From RPQJ01 sp963746325 (GTDB lineage Bacteria; Pseudomonadota; Gammaproteobacteria; Steroidobacterales; Steroidobacteraceae): a DNA stretch of 64,000 bases. Position numbers and translations under genes: made by a program. Where the stretch lies: contig CAVVBC010000003.1 in assembly GCA_963746325.1 (NCBI GenBank), forward strand, positions 62,001 through 126,000, written 5' to 3'. How positions within the stretch are numbered: the first letter of the stretch is position 1; each line of letters opens with the position of its first letter. Below are positions 27,721 through 39,713 of the stretch, in pieces. Under the pieces are notes generated by a model, which was given only the letters and a program-made list of their open reading frames with translations, searched no databases and was not told where the DNA came from.

Positions 27721-29349
27721 TCAATGTGAGAGCGCCTCGGGATACAGCTGTGCCCACAGCTCGCATTGGTGCGCGCCGGCTGCATCGAACATGCCCACGG
27801 CGCCGGGACGCAGTCGCAGTGCCTGCCCGGGTGCCGCGAACGCCTTCCATTCCGGCAGCCCCATCCCGGCCGGCTTGCCGCTGTGCACGAAGCTGCTCCA
27901 GTAACGCACCATCTGCCCAGCCAGTTCCTGTTGCGGAGCGGCGAGTGGCGGACCATCGAGCCGGCTGGTGTTGGAGAAGCCCGGGAACTGGTAGGGCATT
28001 TCGGAGGTATGGACGGCGCCCAGCTCGATGCCCGGGTCGTCCATGACGGGCGGCGCCGCATCATCCGCAAACTCGTACTGGTACACGGGCACGTAGCGCG
28101 AGGCCATCCATGCCGTGCGCAGGAAGAGGCACGCATTCAGTCCGCCGCCTGGCATGTAATCGGACATCGCGGTCCCGAGCGCAGTGGCAGGCGATGAGTA
28201 GCGGCTCGCCGGGTATGCAGCCAGCACCTTGTCGGCGTGATCGCCGTACAGGGCTCGCAGGCGATCGGAGTAATTGCCCGCATCGATCTTGCCGCCGGCT
28301 TCGACCTCGTAGCCCACGTACAGCCGCATTTCGTGGCTGGCGCCGCCATTCATGATCGGCACCCGTACGAAGTTGCCGGTGGCGAAGGCGTCCGCCCCTT
28401 GCCGCGGCACCGTGCCATTGCCATAAATGGGCGCGAACACGCGGTAGTCGGAACTGGCAATCACCGTGCCGGCATCCACCAGTTCCTGCACCGGTTTGCC
28501 GCGCAGGCAGCGCAATGCGGTCGCGGGATCGTCGCAACCCACGAGCTTGGCGAGCGCGAGGCCCGCGTTCTTGCCTTCGTCCAGGTTGCGCAGCGTGAAC
28601 GTGCAGCCCGAACTCTGGACGATGGCCTGGTGGAACAGGCCGGTCGTGGCAGCGGGCGAGATCAGGTGCATGCAGACGCTGGCAGCGCCCGCCGAGACGC
28701 CACCAATGGTCACCCTGGCGGGGTCGCCGCCGAATTGCGCGATGTTCCTTTGCACCCAGCGCAGGGCGGCGCGCTGGTCTTCCAGTGCGTAGCCGCCATT
28801 CGCCTGCGCGCCGAACGCCGGATGCGCCATCCAGCCCAGCGGGCCAAGGCGGTAATTGACCGCCACCACGACCATGTCGCCTTCGCGCGCCAGGAAGTCG
28901 ATGGGGTAGAGCCGGGTCGAACCGCCGACGAAAGCGCCGCCGTAAAACCACACCAGCACCGGCCGCGTGCCCGAGCGCGACGCCGTGGGCACGGCCACGT
29001 TCAGGTGCAGGCAGTCCTCGACGTCGCTGGCTTCCGTCAGGTTGAAGCGACGCGCCTGCGGGCAGGCGTCGCGCAGCTGCGTGGCATCGAGCACGCCTCG
29101 CCACGGCGAGGCGGGGGCGGGCGGCGCAAACCGCAACTCGCCCACCGGTGGTGCCGCGAACGGGATGCCGTTGAATTCGCGCACACCCTTGCCGGCCCGA
29201 CCACGCACCGTGCCGTCGGCGGTCTGGATCGTCAGCGCGTCATCGGCGGGCGCGTTCGTTGCGCCCGCGTCGCAGGCGGTCAGCGCCGCGCACAGGGACA
29301 GCATCACCGTAGCGATGGCGAAAGAGCTGGCCTTGCCGTTGGAACTCAT
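27721..29349 (-). CDS. Type-B carboxylesterase, predicted lipoprotein
   Basis: A 542-residue alpha/beta-hydrolase of the carboxylesterase/cholinesterase family. The signal peptide ends in a lipobox, LTAC with Cys26, so the mature protein is probably anchored in the outer or inner membrane facing the periplasm. The catalytic Ser219 lies in GGVSAGAAS, and the oxyanion-hole sequence FYGGAFVGG is at 135-143; EDCLHLNV is the family signature 2. The ATG 29349 follows GAGGTGA. Interestingly the family includes choline-ester hydrolases, and a choline dehydrogenase is nearby, but nothing in the sequence proves a choline-ester substrate. It is 42 bases downstream of the SDR gene on the same strand, probably co-transcribed. 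Confidence 0.9.
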   Translation of the reverse strand: MSSNGKASSFAIATVMLSLCAALTACDAGATNAPADDALTIQTADGTVRGRAGKGVREFNGIPFAAPPVGELRFAPPAPASPWRGVLDATQLRDACPQARRFNLTEASDVEDCLHLNVAVPTASRSGTRPVLVWFYGGAFVGGSTRLYPIDFLAREGDMVVVAVNYRLGPLGWMAHPAFGAQANGGYALEDQRAALRWVQRNIAQFGGDPARVTIGGVSAGAASVCMHLISPAATTGLFHQAIVQSSGCTFTLRNLDEGKNAGLALAKLVGCDDPATALRCLRGKPVQELVDAGTVIASSDYRVFAPIYGNGTVPRQGADAFATGNFVRVPIMNGGASHEMRLYVGYEVEAGGKIDAGNYSDRLRALYGDHADKVLAAYPASRYSSPATALGTAMSDYMPGGGLNACLFLRTAWMASRYVPVYQYEFADDAAPPVMDDPGIELGAVHTSEMPYQFPGFSNTSRLDGPPLAAPQQELAGQMVRYWSSFVHSGKPAGMGLPEWKAFAAPGQALRLRPGAVGMFDAAGAHQCELWAQLYPEALSH

Positions 29350-29391
29350 CGATTCACCTCGATCATGGCTTGCCGATGGTGCGGGCTGCAT

Positions 29392-30171
29392 TCAGCCGCG
29401 TGTCTTGCGCCGTAGTGAATCCCAGCTGTTGTCGCCGGTCCAGCCGCCGTCCACCGGCAGGCTGACACCGTTGATGAACGCGCTTTTTTCGTCGTCGGCG
29501 AGAAAGGCAATGGCCGCGGCAATGTCCCCCGGCCTGGCGAAACGCGCGAGCGGCACGCGGTCGACGATGTCAGCGTCGGTGTATGCACCGGAACCCATGT
29601 CCTTGATGTCCATCTCCGTCTTGATCCACCCGGGGCAGACGGCGTTGACGCGCACGCCGCGGCCGCCCCATTCGGCGGCCAGCGTGCGGGTGAGCCCGAG
29701 CAACCCGTGCTTGGAGGCGTTGTATGCGGCCCGGTGGATCACGCCGCCAAGGCCCGCCACCGAAGCGACGTTGACGATGCTGCCGCTGCGGCGTGCCAGC
29801 ATCTGCCGGCCGAGTTCGCGGCACAGCAGGAAAGGCCCGAGCAGGTTCACGTCCATGACCCGCTGCCACTGTGCGGCCGTCGTGTCTTCGGCCGGCTGGA
29901 TCATGCTGATGCCGGCGTTGTTCACCAGCACGTCGGCCGCGCCATGCGTGGCGGCCACGTGGGCGGCCAGCGTCGCGACGAACCCTTCGGACGAGACGTC
30001 ACCGACCAGGGCTTCGACCTGGCCGCCGCCGGCCTGGAGGCAGGCGAGTGGGCCCTCGAGCGACTGCACGTCCGTCATCACGACCCGATAGCCAAGCCTG
30101 GCCAGCATCTGCGCAGTCTCGAACCCTACGCCCTGGGCCGCCCCGGTCACGACCGCCACTCTCGTCGTCAT
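29392..30171 (-). CDS. Short-chain dehydrogenase/reductase
   Basis: A 259-residue classical SDR. The cofactor motif TGAAQGVGFETA is at 9-20, NNAG at 84-87, and the catalytic Tyr150 and Lys154 sit in YNASKHG. The C-terminus ends PVDGGWTGDNSWDS, usual for the family. Asp34 after the second beta strand (MTDVQ) suggests NAD(H) preference. ATG 30171 is chosen because alignment with the family begins there (MTTRVAVVTG), although an in-frame ORF extends to 30276. It lies upstream of the esterase and is divergent from the MFS transporter. The substrate is not known. Confidence 0.9.
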   Translation of the reverse strand: MTTRVAVVTGAAQGVGFETAQMLARLGYRVVMTDVQSLEGPLACLQAGGGQVEALVGDVSSEGFVATLAAHVAATHGAADVLVNNAGISMIQPAEDTTAAQWQRVMDVNLLGPFLLCRELGRQMLARRSGSIVNVASVAGLGGVIHRAAYNASKHGLLGLTRTLAAEWGGRGVRVNAVCPGWIKTEMDIKDMGSGAYTDADIVDRVPLARFARPGDIAAAIAFLADDEKSAFINGVSLPVDGGWTGDNSWDSLRRKTRG

Positions 30172-30320
30172 GCTTGCCGAACTCCAGTTGAACCCGCGCG
30201 ATGCCGCGGTCGCCGCGCAATTCTGCCGCAGGCCGGTTCTTCTTGAGCGGACAAATTCATTCACGAGTGCAGGCACCCGATGCAGTTACACTCGACCGCA
30301 CCGCAGGGGAACGGCAGTCC

Positions 30321-31610
30321 ATGACACAGAATTCGGCCTTGCTGACGCGTGCACCCGCCGGGCTCGTGGTCATGCTGTCGCTCGCGTTGATGATCAATTA
30401 CATCGACCGCGGGGCCATTGCCACGGCGGCGCCCCTGCTGCAGGACGAGCTCAAGTTGTCGCCGGTAGAGATCGGCTGGGTGCTGGCCGCCTTCTACTGG
30501 GCCTACGCGCCGCTGCAGCCCGTGATGGGCTGGCTGGCTGATCGCGTCGGCCCCACCATCGTGCTGGCGGCGGGCTTCGCCCTCTGGAGCGTTTCGACCG
30601 CGGCCACGGGTCTGGTCCTCGGCCTCGCGTCGCTCATCATCCTGCGCCTGCTGATGGGTGCCGGCGAGGCGACGTTCTACCCCAGCGCCCTGAGCCTGCT
30701 GGTGCGCAACGTGCCGCCCACCCAGCGTGCGCTCGCAACGGCGACCATGCAGTTCGGCGCAGTGCTCGGCCCCGCCATCGGGACCTTGCTCGGCGGCATG
30801 ATCATGCTGAATTACGGCTGGCGGGCCATGTTCGTGGTGATGGGCGGTGGATCGCTGCTGTGGCTGTTCTTCTGGCGCCGCCGCCTGCGCGCCGAGCGCG
30901 AGCAGATGGCTCAGGCGGCGCATGCGCCGTCGAACGCGACGGCCGACGACAACCCCAGTTACGGCGTGATCCTGCGCCAGCGTGCACTCTGGGGCGGCAT
31001 GCTCGGCACGTTCTGCTCGAACTACGCGTTCTACTTCGTGTTCTCGTGGCTGCCGCTCTACCTGGTCAAGGAACGCGGCCTGACACTCGAGATGATGACG
31101 TATGCCACGACCGCGTTTTACGTCGCCGACGGCGCGAGCATCCTGCTGGTGGGCTTTTTCCTCGATCGCTGGGTGCGCCGGGGCGCAAGCTTCAATCGCG
31201 CCTACAAGACCGCGCTCGCGCTCAGCTGTGCAGGCGTAGGCCTGTGCCTGATCGCCAGTACGGTCGTGACCGGGCTCGTCGCGGCCACGGCACTGCTGTT
31301 GCTCACGGGCGTGATGGATGGGTTCAACAGCCCCTCGAACCCCTCGGTCACGCAGACTTTCGCCGGCCCCACGGCCACGGGCCGCTGGATGGGGATCCAG
31401 AATGCCGTCGGCAATGTCGCAGGAATGACAGCGCCTGTCGTCACCGGATACCTGGTGGCCACCACCGGCAATTACACTGCGGCGTCGCTGGTTTCCGGCG
31501 GGGTCGCGCTGTGTGGCCTCGTGGCGTGGCTGGTCGTCGTGCCTGAAGTGAAACCCATCGACTGGCAGGCCGAGCAACAGCGGTTGAGCCCGCGCCCGCA
31601 GACCGCCTGA
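30321..31610 (+). CDS. MFS transporter, anion:cation symporter (ACS)-like
   Basis: A 429-residue protein with twelve predicted membrane spans. MINYIDRGAIATAAPLLQDE near residue 22 and GWLADRVGPTIVLAAG, the loop 2-3 MFS signature, resemble ACS-family carriers of organic acids such as hexuronates, galactonate or phthalate. RLLMGAGEATFYPSALSLL is the fourth-fifth helix motif. ATG 30321 follows AGGGGA. It is divergent from the SDR gene and begins a rightward run with an FAD oxidoreductase, a GMC oxidoreductase and folD; the spacing to the next gene is 18 bases, so one transcript is likely. The transported compound is unknown. Confidence 0.88.
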   Translation: MTQNSALLTRAPAGLVVMLSLALMINYIDRGAIATAAPLLQDELKLSPVEIGWVLAAFYWAYAPLQPVMGWLADRVGPTIVLAAGFALWSVSTAATGLVLGLASLIILRLLMGAGEATFYPSALSLLVRNVPPTQRALATATMQFGAVLGPAIGTLLGGMIMLNYGWRAMFVVMGGGSLLWLFFWRRRLRAEREQMAQAAHAPSNATADDNPSYGVILRQRALWGGMLGTFCSNYAFYFVFSWLPLYLVKERGLTLEMMTYATTAFYVADGASILLVGFFLDRWVRRGASFNRAYKTALALSCAGVGLCLIASTVVTGLVAATALLLLTGVMDGFNSPSNPSVTQTFAGPTATGRWMGIQNAVGNVAGMTAPVVTGYLVATTGNYTAASLVSGGVALCGLVAWLVVVPEVKPIDWQAEQQRLSPRPQTA

Positions 31611-31628
31611 ACCGTTCGTAGCAAGAGC

Positions 31629-32991
31629 ATGCGCAAGATCAGCGAACCGGCCCGCGACATCGACGTCGTCCACGAGACCGACGTGCTCGTCGTCGGCAGC
31701 GGCCCCGGCGGCCTGGCTGCGGCACTCGCGTCCGCCCGGGCGGGCGTCAAGACCACGCTGGTCGAGCGCTACGGCTGCTTCGGCGGCAACATCACGCAGG
31801 TGGGTGTCGAAGGCTTCGCGTGGTACCGGCACGAGGCCACCGTCGACAGCGAGGGCATCGGCCCCGAGTTCGAGCAGCGGGCCAAGGCCATGGGTGCCGC
31901 CATGCCGGAACCGCAGTCGCTCAGCCACGCGCTCGATGCCGAGATGTTCAAGTACGTCGCCGACGTGCTGGTGCAGGAGGCCGGTGTCGAGCCGATGCTG
32001 CACCGCAGTTTCGTCGCGCCGATCGTGGAAGGCGGTGCGATTCGCGGCATCGTCACCGAGAGCAAGGCGGGGCGTGAGGCGATCCTCGCCCGGTGCGTGA
32101 TCGATGGCACGGGCGACGCCGACGTCGCAGCCCGCGCCGGCGCACGCGTCCACAAGACACCGCGCGAGGAAATGATGTCGGTGTCGGTCATGTTCTCGAT
32201 GACCGGGGTCAACAAGCAGCGGTTCATCGATGCGGTCAAGGCCGACCCGCAGACCTACAACGACTGGAAGGGCGGCGGCGAGTGGCAGATCGAGACCACG
32301 CGGCAAGGAAGACGAGATGTTCTCGCCGTTCCTGCGCAAGCCGTTCAAGCAGGCGGTGAAGGCGGGCGTGATTCCCGCGTCGCTCGCGACCATCGCCGGC
32401 ACCTGGGGCGCGGTCAGCGACCAGGGTGACCTCACGTACCTGAACCTCATTCACCTGGCGGCGGATGGCACCGATCCGGCCGACCTCACGCGCGGCGAGA
32501 TGGAAGGTCGCCGGCAGGCCGTGCACGCGGTGGAGGCTCTCAAGGCCTTCATGCCCGGTTGCGAGGGCGCCAAGCTGCGCAATTTCGGCATGACGCTCGG
32601 TATCCGCGACACGCGCAAGATCGACGCGCGCTACAACCTGACCGCGACAGACGTGCGCGAGCAGGGTCGCTTCGACGATTCGATCGGGATCTTCCCGGAG
32701 TTCATCGACGGCTACGGCCTGTTGATCCTGCCCACCACCGGTCGCTACTTCCACGTGCCGTACCGGTCGCTCGTCCCGCACGGCGTGCAGGGACTGCTGG
32801 TCGCCGGCCGCAGCATCGGTGGCGACAAGGTGTCGCATGCCGCGGTCCGCAACATGATGTGCTGCGCGGTGAGCGGGCAGGGCGCAGGCGTGGCGGCCGC
32901 GATCGCCGTCAAGCATGACCAGGCGTTCGACCGCATCGACGTGGCCCGGGTGCAGGGCGAGTTGCGGCGCCAGGGTGCACGTCTTGCGTGA
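31629..32991 (+). CDS. FAD-dependent oxidoreductase (PF12831-like), one frameshift
   Basis: The N-terminus has a dinucleotide-binding motif, TDVLVVGSGPGGLAAALASA, then LVERYGCFGGNITQVGVEG, typical of the FAD-dependent oxidoreductase family that includes enzymes of unknown substrate next to sugar-acid and amino-acid catabolic genes. The C-terminal part has TLGIRDTRKIDARYNLTATD and LLVAGRSIGGDKVSHAAVRN, which complete the FAD site. The frame shifts near 32304; removing one C in ACGCGGCAAGG restores ETTGKEDEMFSPFLRKP. The corrected length is 453 residues. It lies between the MFS transporter and the choline-dehydrogenase-like gene. The function is unknown beyond flavin-dependent oxidation. Confidence 0.82.
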
Positions 32992-33021
32992 CCACGATCG
33001 CGCGGCGACCATGGCAGTCCC

Positions 33022-34721
33022 ATGAGCGCACGACATTACGATTTCATCATCATCGGCGGCGGTTCCGCCGGTTCTGCGCTGGCCAACCGCCTGAGCGCCG
33101 ACCCCGGCACGTCGGTGCTGGTGCTCGAGGCGGGGCGCACGGATTTCATCTGGGATCCGTTGATCCACATGCCCGCGGCGCTCTCGATGCCGATCGGCAA
33201 TCCGCGCTACGACTGGCGCTACGCCAGCGAGCCCGAGCCGCACATGCACGGCCGCCGCATCGCGCACGCGCGCGGCAAGGTGCTGGGAGGTTCGAGCAGC
33301 ATCAACGGCATGATTTTCCAGCGCGGCAACCCGCTCGACTACGAGCGCTGGGCGGCCGATCCGGGCATGGAACGCTGGAGCTACGCGCACTGCCTGCCGT
33401 ATTTCAAGCGCATGGAGACCTGCATCGCCGGCGCCGATGCCTGGCGCGGCGGGGACGGGCCGCTCAAGCTCGAGCGCGGCCCCGCGACCAATCCGCTGTT
33501 CGAGGCGTTCTTTGCCGCGGCTGCGCAGGCCGGCTACTGGCGCACCGACGACGTGAACGGCTACCGCCAGGAAGGCTTTGCCAGGTTCGATCGCAACGTC
33601 TACCGCGGCCGGCGTTACAGCGCCGCGCGCGCTTACCTGCACCCGGTCATGCACCGCCCGAACCTCACGGTGCGCACGCTCGCGTTCGCACGACGCATCC
33701 TGTTCGAAGGCACGCGCGCGGTCGGCATCGAATGCACACAGTACAAGGGCGTGCCGGCGACGATTCGCGCGGGCGAGATCATCCTCTGCGGCGGCGCGAT
33801 CAATACACCGCAGCTGCTGCAGTTGTCCGGCGTCGGTCCCGCAAGCCTGCTGCAGCCGCTCGGCGTGCCGCTGGTGGCCGACCTGCCCGGCGTCGGGGCC
33901 AACCTGCAGGACCACCTCGAGGTCTACGTGCAGTTCGCCTGCAGGCAGCCGGTCGCGGTCAACCCGCACATCTCGTGGCTGCGCAAGCTGGGCGTCGGGG
34001 CGCAGTGGCTGTTCGGACGCTCGGGCATCGGCGCCACGAATCACTTCGAGGGCGGCGGCTTCTGCCGCAGCAACGACGACGTCGACTATCCCAACCTGAT
34101 GTTCCACTTCCTGCCGATGGCCATCCGCTACGACGGCACCGCGCCGATCGACGGACCGGGATACCAGGTGCACGTGGGGCCGATGTATTCGGATGCGCGC
34201 GGCACGGTGCAGATCCGCTCGACCGATCCGCGCACGGCCCCGGCCCTGCGGTTCAACTACCTGTCCACGGACCAGGATCGACGCGAGTGGGTCGAGGCGA
34301 TCCGCGTCGCGCGACGCATCCTCAACCAGCCCGCACTGGCCGAGTACAACGGCGGCGAGATCTCGCCGGGACCGCAGGTCGAGAGCGACGAGCAGATCCT
34401 CGAGTGGGTCAGGCACGATGCAGAGACCGCGCTGCATCCCACCTGCACGGCGAAGATGGGCACCGGGGCGGACGCCGTGCTCGATCCGGCGTCGATGCGC
34501 GTGCACGGCCTGCAGGGCCTGCGTGTCGTCGATGCCAGTGCGTTTCCTTACGTGACCAACGGCAACACGTATGCGCCCACGATGATGGTGGCCGAGAAAA
34601 GCGCCGACCTCATCCTGGGCAACACACCGCTGCCTGCGGCGACGACACCCTTTTTCCGGCTGCGTGATGGCAGCCCACTGTATCCCGCCGGGGATCCACG
34701 CAATTCGAGCGGAGCAGGTGC

Positions 34722-34725
<4 letters not shown>
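33022..34725 (+). CDS. betA: GMC oxidoreductase, choline dehydrogenase-like
   Basis: An intact 567-residue glucose-methanol-choline oxidoreductase. YDFIIIGGGSAGSALANRL is the FAD motif, HARGKVLGGSSSINGMIFQR the GMC signature 1 and GGAINTPQLLQLSGVGP signature 2. The catalytic His472 is in ALHPTCTAKMG. FQRGNPLDYERWA is close to choline dehydrogenase BetA, which oxidises choline to betaine aldehyde at the membrane. An aldehyde dehydrogenase of the betaine type lies at 20930-22426, and other GMC alcohols are possible substrates. The last four bases overlap the folD start (ATGA). Confidence 0.82.
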
Positions 34726-35591
<866 letters not shown>

Positions 35592-35731
35592 GGCCTGGGC
35601 GCAGTACACGAGGCGCCGGAACAGGCCTGGCCAGCTCGAACACCTCCGCAGGTTCCCGCGGAGCCTCCACGTCACTCAGCTTCACGTCACGCCAGGGGAC
35701 GAGCCGCAGCGGCGGCAACCCGCGAGCCAGC

Positions 35732-36415
35732 CTACTCGCCGCACAGCAGGCGCATGCGCCGCTCGGCCACGTTGAACTCCTCGTCGGTGGTCGCCGTCAG
35801 CACCTGCTGCTTGACCTGGTCGCACGCGTTGGCGGCCCGCTGATCGGCCGGATCCACGGCGGCTGCGGGCGCGGCCGCGATTGCTGGAGCAGGGGCCGGC
35901 GCAGGAGCAGCGGGCGCGGGCGCAGGTGCGGCAGCGGGGCGCGGCGCCGGCGGACGTGCAGGCGCGGCAGCCGGTCGCGGCGGCGGTGAGCAGCGCGCAT
36001 CGGACACCAGCCGGATATTGGCGAACTGGCCCTGCTCGACCGCGACGCAGTCGCCGACGCGCTTGCCGGCCTGCTCGGAGACGATGCGGATGGTGTTGGT
36101 GCCGCCGATCAGTACCGTGTACTCGAAGGCCTGCGTGCGGGTGACCCTGTCGCCCACCCGGCCGCCCACGGCGGCGCCTCCCACGGTGCGCAGCGCACGG
36201 TTGCTGCTGGATTGCCCGCTGCCCGAGGCCAGTCCGATGCCGCCGCCGACGAGCCTGCCGACGTTGCGCCCACTGTTGTCGTCGACGGTGGTCGGCGTCA
36301 CGGCCGTAACGCGGCCGTACTGCACCCGACTCTGTGCGTAAGCGGTCGGTGCAACCACGACCAGCGCCAGCAGAGCGGCAGTGGTCGCACGGCGAACGAA
36401 GGTGGCGCGGGTCAT
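35732..36415 (-). CDS. Secreted glycine-zipper-like protein with Ala/Pro-rich linker
   Basis: A 227-residue protein of unknown function. A Sec signal peptide (LLALVVVAPTAYAQ) is followed by GRVTAVTPTTVDDNSGRNVG and a glycine-rich segment, VGRLVGGGIGLASGSG with RTVGGAAVGGRVGDR, like the 2TM glycine-zipper domain of SlyB/PcpY-type outer-membrane lipoproteins, but no lipobox Cys is present. Residues 145-185 are almost entirely Ala and Pro. The C-terminal 35 residues (DQRAANACDQVKQQVLTATT) hold two cysteines. It converges with folD and is separate from the formate dehydrogenase genes. The region 35592-35731 contains no gene; a CTCCGC/GCGGAG hairpin (35643-35663) could terminate folD transcription. 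Confidence 0.75.
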   Translation of the reverse strand: MTRATFVRRATTAALLALVVVAPTAYAQSRVQYGRVTAVTPTTVDDNSGRNVGRLVGGGIGLASGSGQSSSNRALRTVGGAAVGGRVGDRVTRTQAFEYTVLIGGTNTIRIVSEQAGKRVGDCVAVEQGQFANIRLVSDARCSPPPRPAAAPARPPAPRPAAAPAPAPAAPAPAPAPAIAAAPAAAVDPADQRAANACDQVKQQVLTATTDEEFNVAERRMRLLCGE

Positions 36416-36579
36416 GGCTGGGCCTCGCTGAGGTACGTGGAGCGCACAGGCGGCGCCTGACTGGACGCCATGCCGCGCAGGGCGTTTGCGGATATGAAAT
36501 CCAAACGCCCATCGCTGTCAAGGCGCGGCCGCCCTGCTGGGCCCAGCAAGACCAGGCGAGGCTCCAGTGCCCCCACGTG

Positions 36580-36819
36580 TCAATGGTTCGACTGACTGCT
36601 TCCCTTCACCGGACTCAGCAGCGAAGCCGCCGCCAGCGCCGACGGCTGCAGCCCTGCGCCACCCGCGCTCGCATGCTCGATGTACTGGGCGCGCATGCGC
36701 GGCGCCCAGAACTTGGTGATGTGCACCGCGATTTCCTGCGGCGCTGCTGCAGGCCCTGCTTCCGAATCGAAGAAATCCGCGATCTGGTTGGCCATCGTGA
36801 CCAGGGTTTCGACGTTCAT
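36580..36819 (-). CDS. fdsD: Formate dehydrogenase delta subunit
   Basis: A 79-residue protein with the FdsD pattern: ETLVTMANQIADFFDSEA, then AVHITKFWAPRMRAQYIEH. FdsD is the small subunit of soluble NAD-dependent molybdenum formate dehydrogenases, needed for assembly. It lies 19 bases downstream of fdsA on the same strand. The maturation sulfurtransferase gene fdsC, which usually lies between fdsA and fdsD, is absent here. The gap 36416-36579 has no gene that I can support. Confidence 0.9.
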   Translation of the reverse strand: MNVETLVTMANQIADFFDSEAGPAAAPQEIAVHITKFWAPRMRAQYIEHASAGGAGLQPSALAAASLLSPVKGSSQSNH

Positions 36820-36838
36820 GGCAAGCGCTCCCGCCGGC

Positions 36839-39695
36839 TCAACGGCGTGCGCGCGTATGAGCCGCCGCGCCGCGCAGCAACCCCAGTTGCTGTTCGTTCT
36901 GCTCGCGGAACCGGCGCTGCCAGTCCGAGGGCCGCTGCACCTTCACCGCCTGCACGGCCGTGACCTTGTACTCGGGGCAGTTGGTCGCCCAGTCCGAGTT
37001 CTCGGTGGTGATCACGTTGGCGCCGGAATCGGGGAAGTGGAACGTGGTGTAGACGACACCCGGCTGCACCCGTTCGGTGACGACCGCGCGCAACACGGTC
37101 TCACCCGCACGACTGGTGACGCCGACCCAGTCGCCGCTGTCGATGCCGCGGTCCTCCGCGTCCTGCGGATGGATCTCGAGCACGTCCTCCTCGTACCACT
37201 GGCTGTTGGCCGTGCGGCGCGTCTGCGCGCCGACGTTGTACTGCGTGAGCACGCGGCCGGTGGTGAGGATCAGCGGGAAACGGACGTTAACGCGCTCGCT
37301 GGTCGGCACGTACTCGGTCACGTAGAAGCGACCCTTGCCGCGCACGAACTCGCCGATGTGCATCGTGGGCGTGCCGTCGGGAGCCGCGTCGTTGCAGGGC
37401 CACTGGATGCTGCCGAGCTGGTCGAGCCGGTCATACGACACGCCCGTGAAGGTGGGCGTCAGTCGCGCGATCTCGTCCATGATCTCGGACGGGTGCGTGT
37501 AGTTCATGTCGTAGCCCAGCGCACGCGCGAAGCCCACCGTGGCTTCCCAGTCGGCCAGGCCGGCGAGGGGCTGCATCACCTTGCGCACGCGCGAGATGCG
37601 CCGTTCGGCGTTGGTGAACGTGCCGTCCTTCTCGAGGAACGACGAGCCCGGGAAAAAGACGTGCGCGTACTTGGCCGTCTCGTTCAGGAACAGGTCCTGC
37701 ACGATCAGGCACTCCAGCGAGGACAGGGCGGCCGTGACGTGCTGCGTGTTCGGGTCGGACTGCGCCATGTCCTCGCCCTGCACGTAGAGCGCCTTGAAGC
37801 TGCCATCGAGCGCTGCTTCGAACATGTTCGGGATGCGCAGGCCCGGCTCCGGCTCGATCTGCACGCCCCATTCGGCGCCGAACAGCGCACGGGTGGACGG
37901 CGTCGGACACGTGGCGATAGCCCGCGAGCTCGTGCGGGAACGAGCCCATGTCGCAGGAGCCCTGCACGTTGTTCTGGCCGCGCAGCGGATTCACGCCCAC
38001 GCCCTCGCGGCCGAGGTTGCCCGTGGCCATCGCCAGGTTGGCGATGCCCAGCACCATGGTGCTGCCCTGGCTGTGCTCGGTCACGCCCAGCCCGTAGTAG
38101 ATCGCGCCGTTGCCGCCGGTGGCATACAGGCGGGCCGCGCCGCGCACGAGCTCGGCCGGGACGCCGGTGACCGCGGCCATCGCCTCAGGCGAGTGCTTCG
38201 GCTGCGACACGAAGTCGCGCCACTTCTGGAACGGGCCGGGCTCGCAGCGCTCGGCCACGTAGGCCTCGTCGACGAGGCCCTCGGTGACGACGACGTGCGC
38301 GATCGAGTTGATCAGCGCGACGTTGGTGCCCGGCTTCAACGGCAGGTGGTAGTCGGCCTGGACGTGCGGCGAGCGCACCAGGTCGATTGCGCGCGGATCG
38401 GCCACGATCAGCTTCGCGCCTTCGCGCAGCCGGCGCTTCATGCGCGACGCGAACACCGGATGCCCGTCGGTGGGATTGGCGCCGATCACGAAGATCACGT
38501 CGGCCTGCATCACCGAATCGAACGCCTGCGTGCCCGCCGACTCGCCCAGCGTGTGCTTCAGGCCGTAGCCGGTGGGCGAATGGCAGACACGCGCGCAGGT
38601 GTCGACGTTGTTGGTGCCGAGTGCGGCGCGCACCAGCTTCTGCACCAGGAACGACTCTTCGTTGGTGCAGCGCGAGGAGGTGATGCCGCCCACCGACTCG
38701 CGCCCGTACTGCGCCTGGATGCGACGGAACTCGGACGCCGCGTAACTGAACGCCTCGTCCCAGCTGACCGGCTGCCAGGGGTCGGTGATCTGCTTGCGGA
38801 TCATCGGCGTCGTGATGCGGTCGGCATGCGTGGCGTAGCCGTAGGCGAAGCGGCCCTTGACGCAGGCATGCCCGCGGTTGGCCTTGCCGTCGCGGCTCGG
38901 CACCATGCGCACGACTTCCTCGCCCTTGACCTCGGCTTCGAACGAGCAGCCGACGCCGCAGTAGGCGCAGGTGGTCGTCACGGCCCTGTCCGGACGCCCG
39001 ATGAGCGCGAGCGGCTTCTCGCTGAGCGCCGCGGTGGGGCACGATTCGACGCAGGCGCCGCAGGAGACGCACTCGGATTCGAGGAACGGCTGGTCCTGGC
39101 TCGCGACGACGCGCGAGTCGAAGCCGCGGCCCTCGATCGTGAGCGCAAAGGTGCCCTGGACCTCGTCGCAGGCACGCACGCAGCGCGAGCAGGCGATGCA
39201 CAGCGACGGGTCGAACTGGAAGTAGGGGTTGCTGCTGTCGCATGGCGCGGACTGGTGATTGGCGCCGTCGAATCCGTACGGGCTGGTCGTCACGCCGAGG
39301 TCGGCAGCGACGCTCTGCAGTTCGCAGTGCGTGTCGGCCGGGCAGCCCTTGCAGTTGAGCGGGTGGTCGGAGACGTACAGCTCGACCACGCCCTTGCGCA
39401 GCTGCCGCAGCTTCTCGCTATCGGTCTTCACCTTCATGCCGGGAGCAACGAGCGTGGTGCACGAGGCGGGATAGCCGCGCTGGCCTTCGACCTCGACCAG
39501 GCAGACGCGGCACGAACCGAAGGCCTTGAGCGTGTCGGTCGCGCAGAGCTTCGGGATCGCGCCGCCCGCGGCCGCCGCGGCCCGCATGATCGACGTGCCG
39601 GCCGGCACCGTGACCTCGGCGCCGTCGATCGTGAGCTTGACCGGCTCGCCCTGGGCGGCCGGCGTGCCGGCATCCGTTCGATTGATCGCAAACAT
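36839..39695 (-). CDS. fdsA: NAD-dependent formate dehydrogenase alpha (molybdenum) subunit, one frameshift
   Basis: The catalytic subunit, about 951 residues after correction, oxidises formate to CO2 at a bis-MGD molybdenum centre. The N-terminal [2Fe-2S] segment (KAFGSCRVCLVEVEG), a His/Cys cluster region (HPLNCKGCPADTHCEL), two [4Fe-4S] sets (SLCIACSRCVRAC; CVSCGACVESCP) and TCAYCGVGC lead to the molybdopterin domain. Cys371 in NVDTCARVCHSPTGYGL corresponds to the selenocysteine/cysteine Mo ligand of the family. The frame shifts near 37888; removing one base restores SDASTRALFGAEWGVQIEPE. The genes run fdsG-fdsB-fdsA-fdsD, leftward. Confidence 0.95.
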
Positions 39696-39713
39696 CCAGT
39701 TGCTCCTCGTGCC

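Noticed and set aside
30261..32450. A 729-residue minus-strand open frame
   Set aside because: It lies opposite the MFS and FAD oxidoreductase genes, has no recognisable motif and shows shadow composition rich in His, Arg and Gln.
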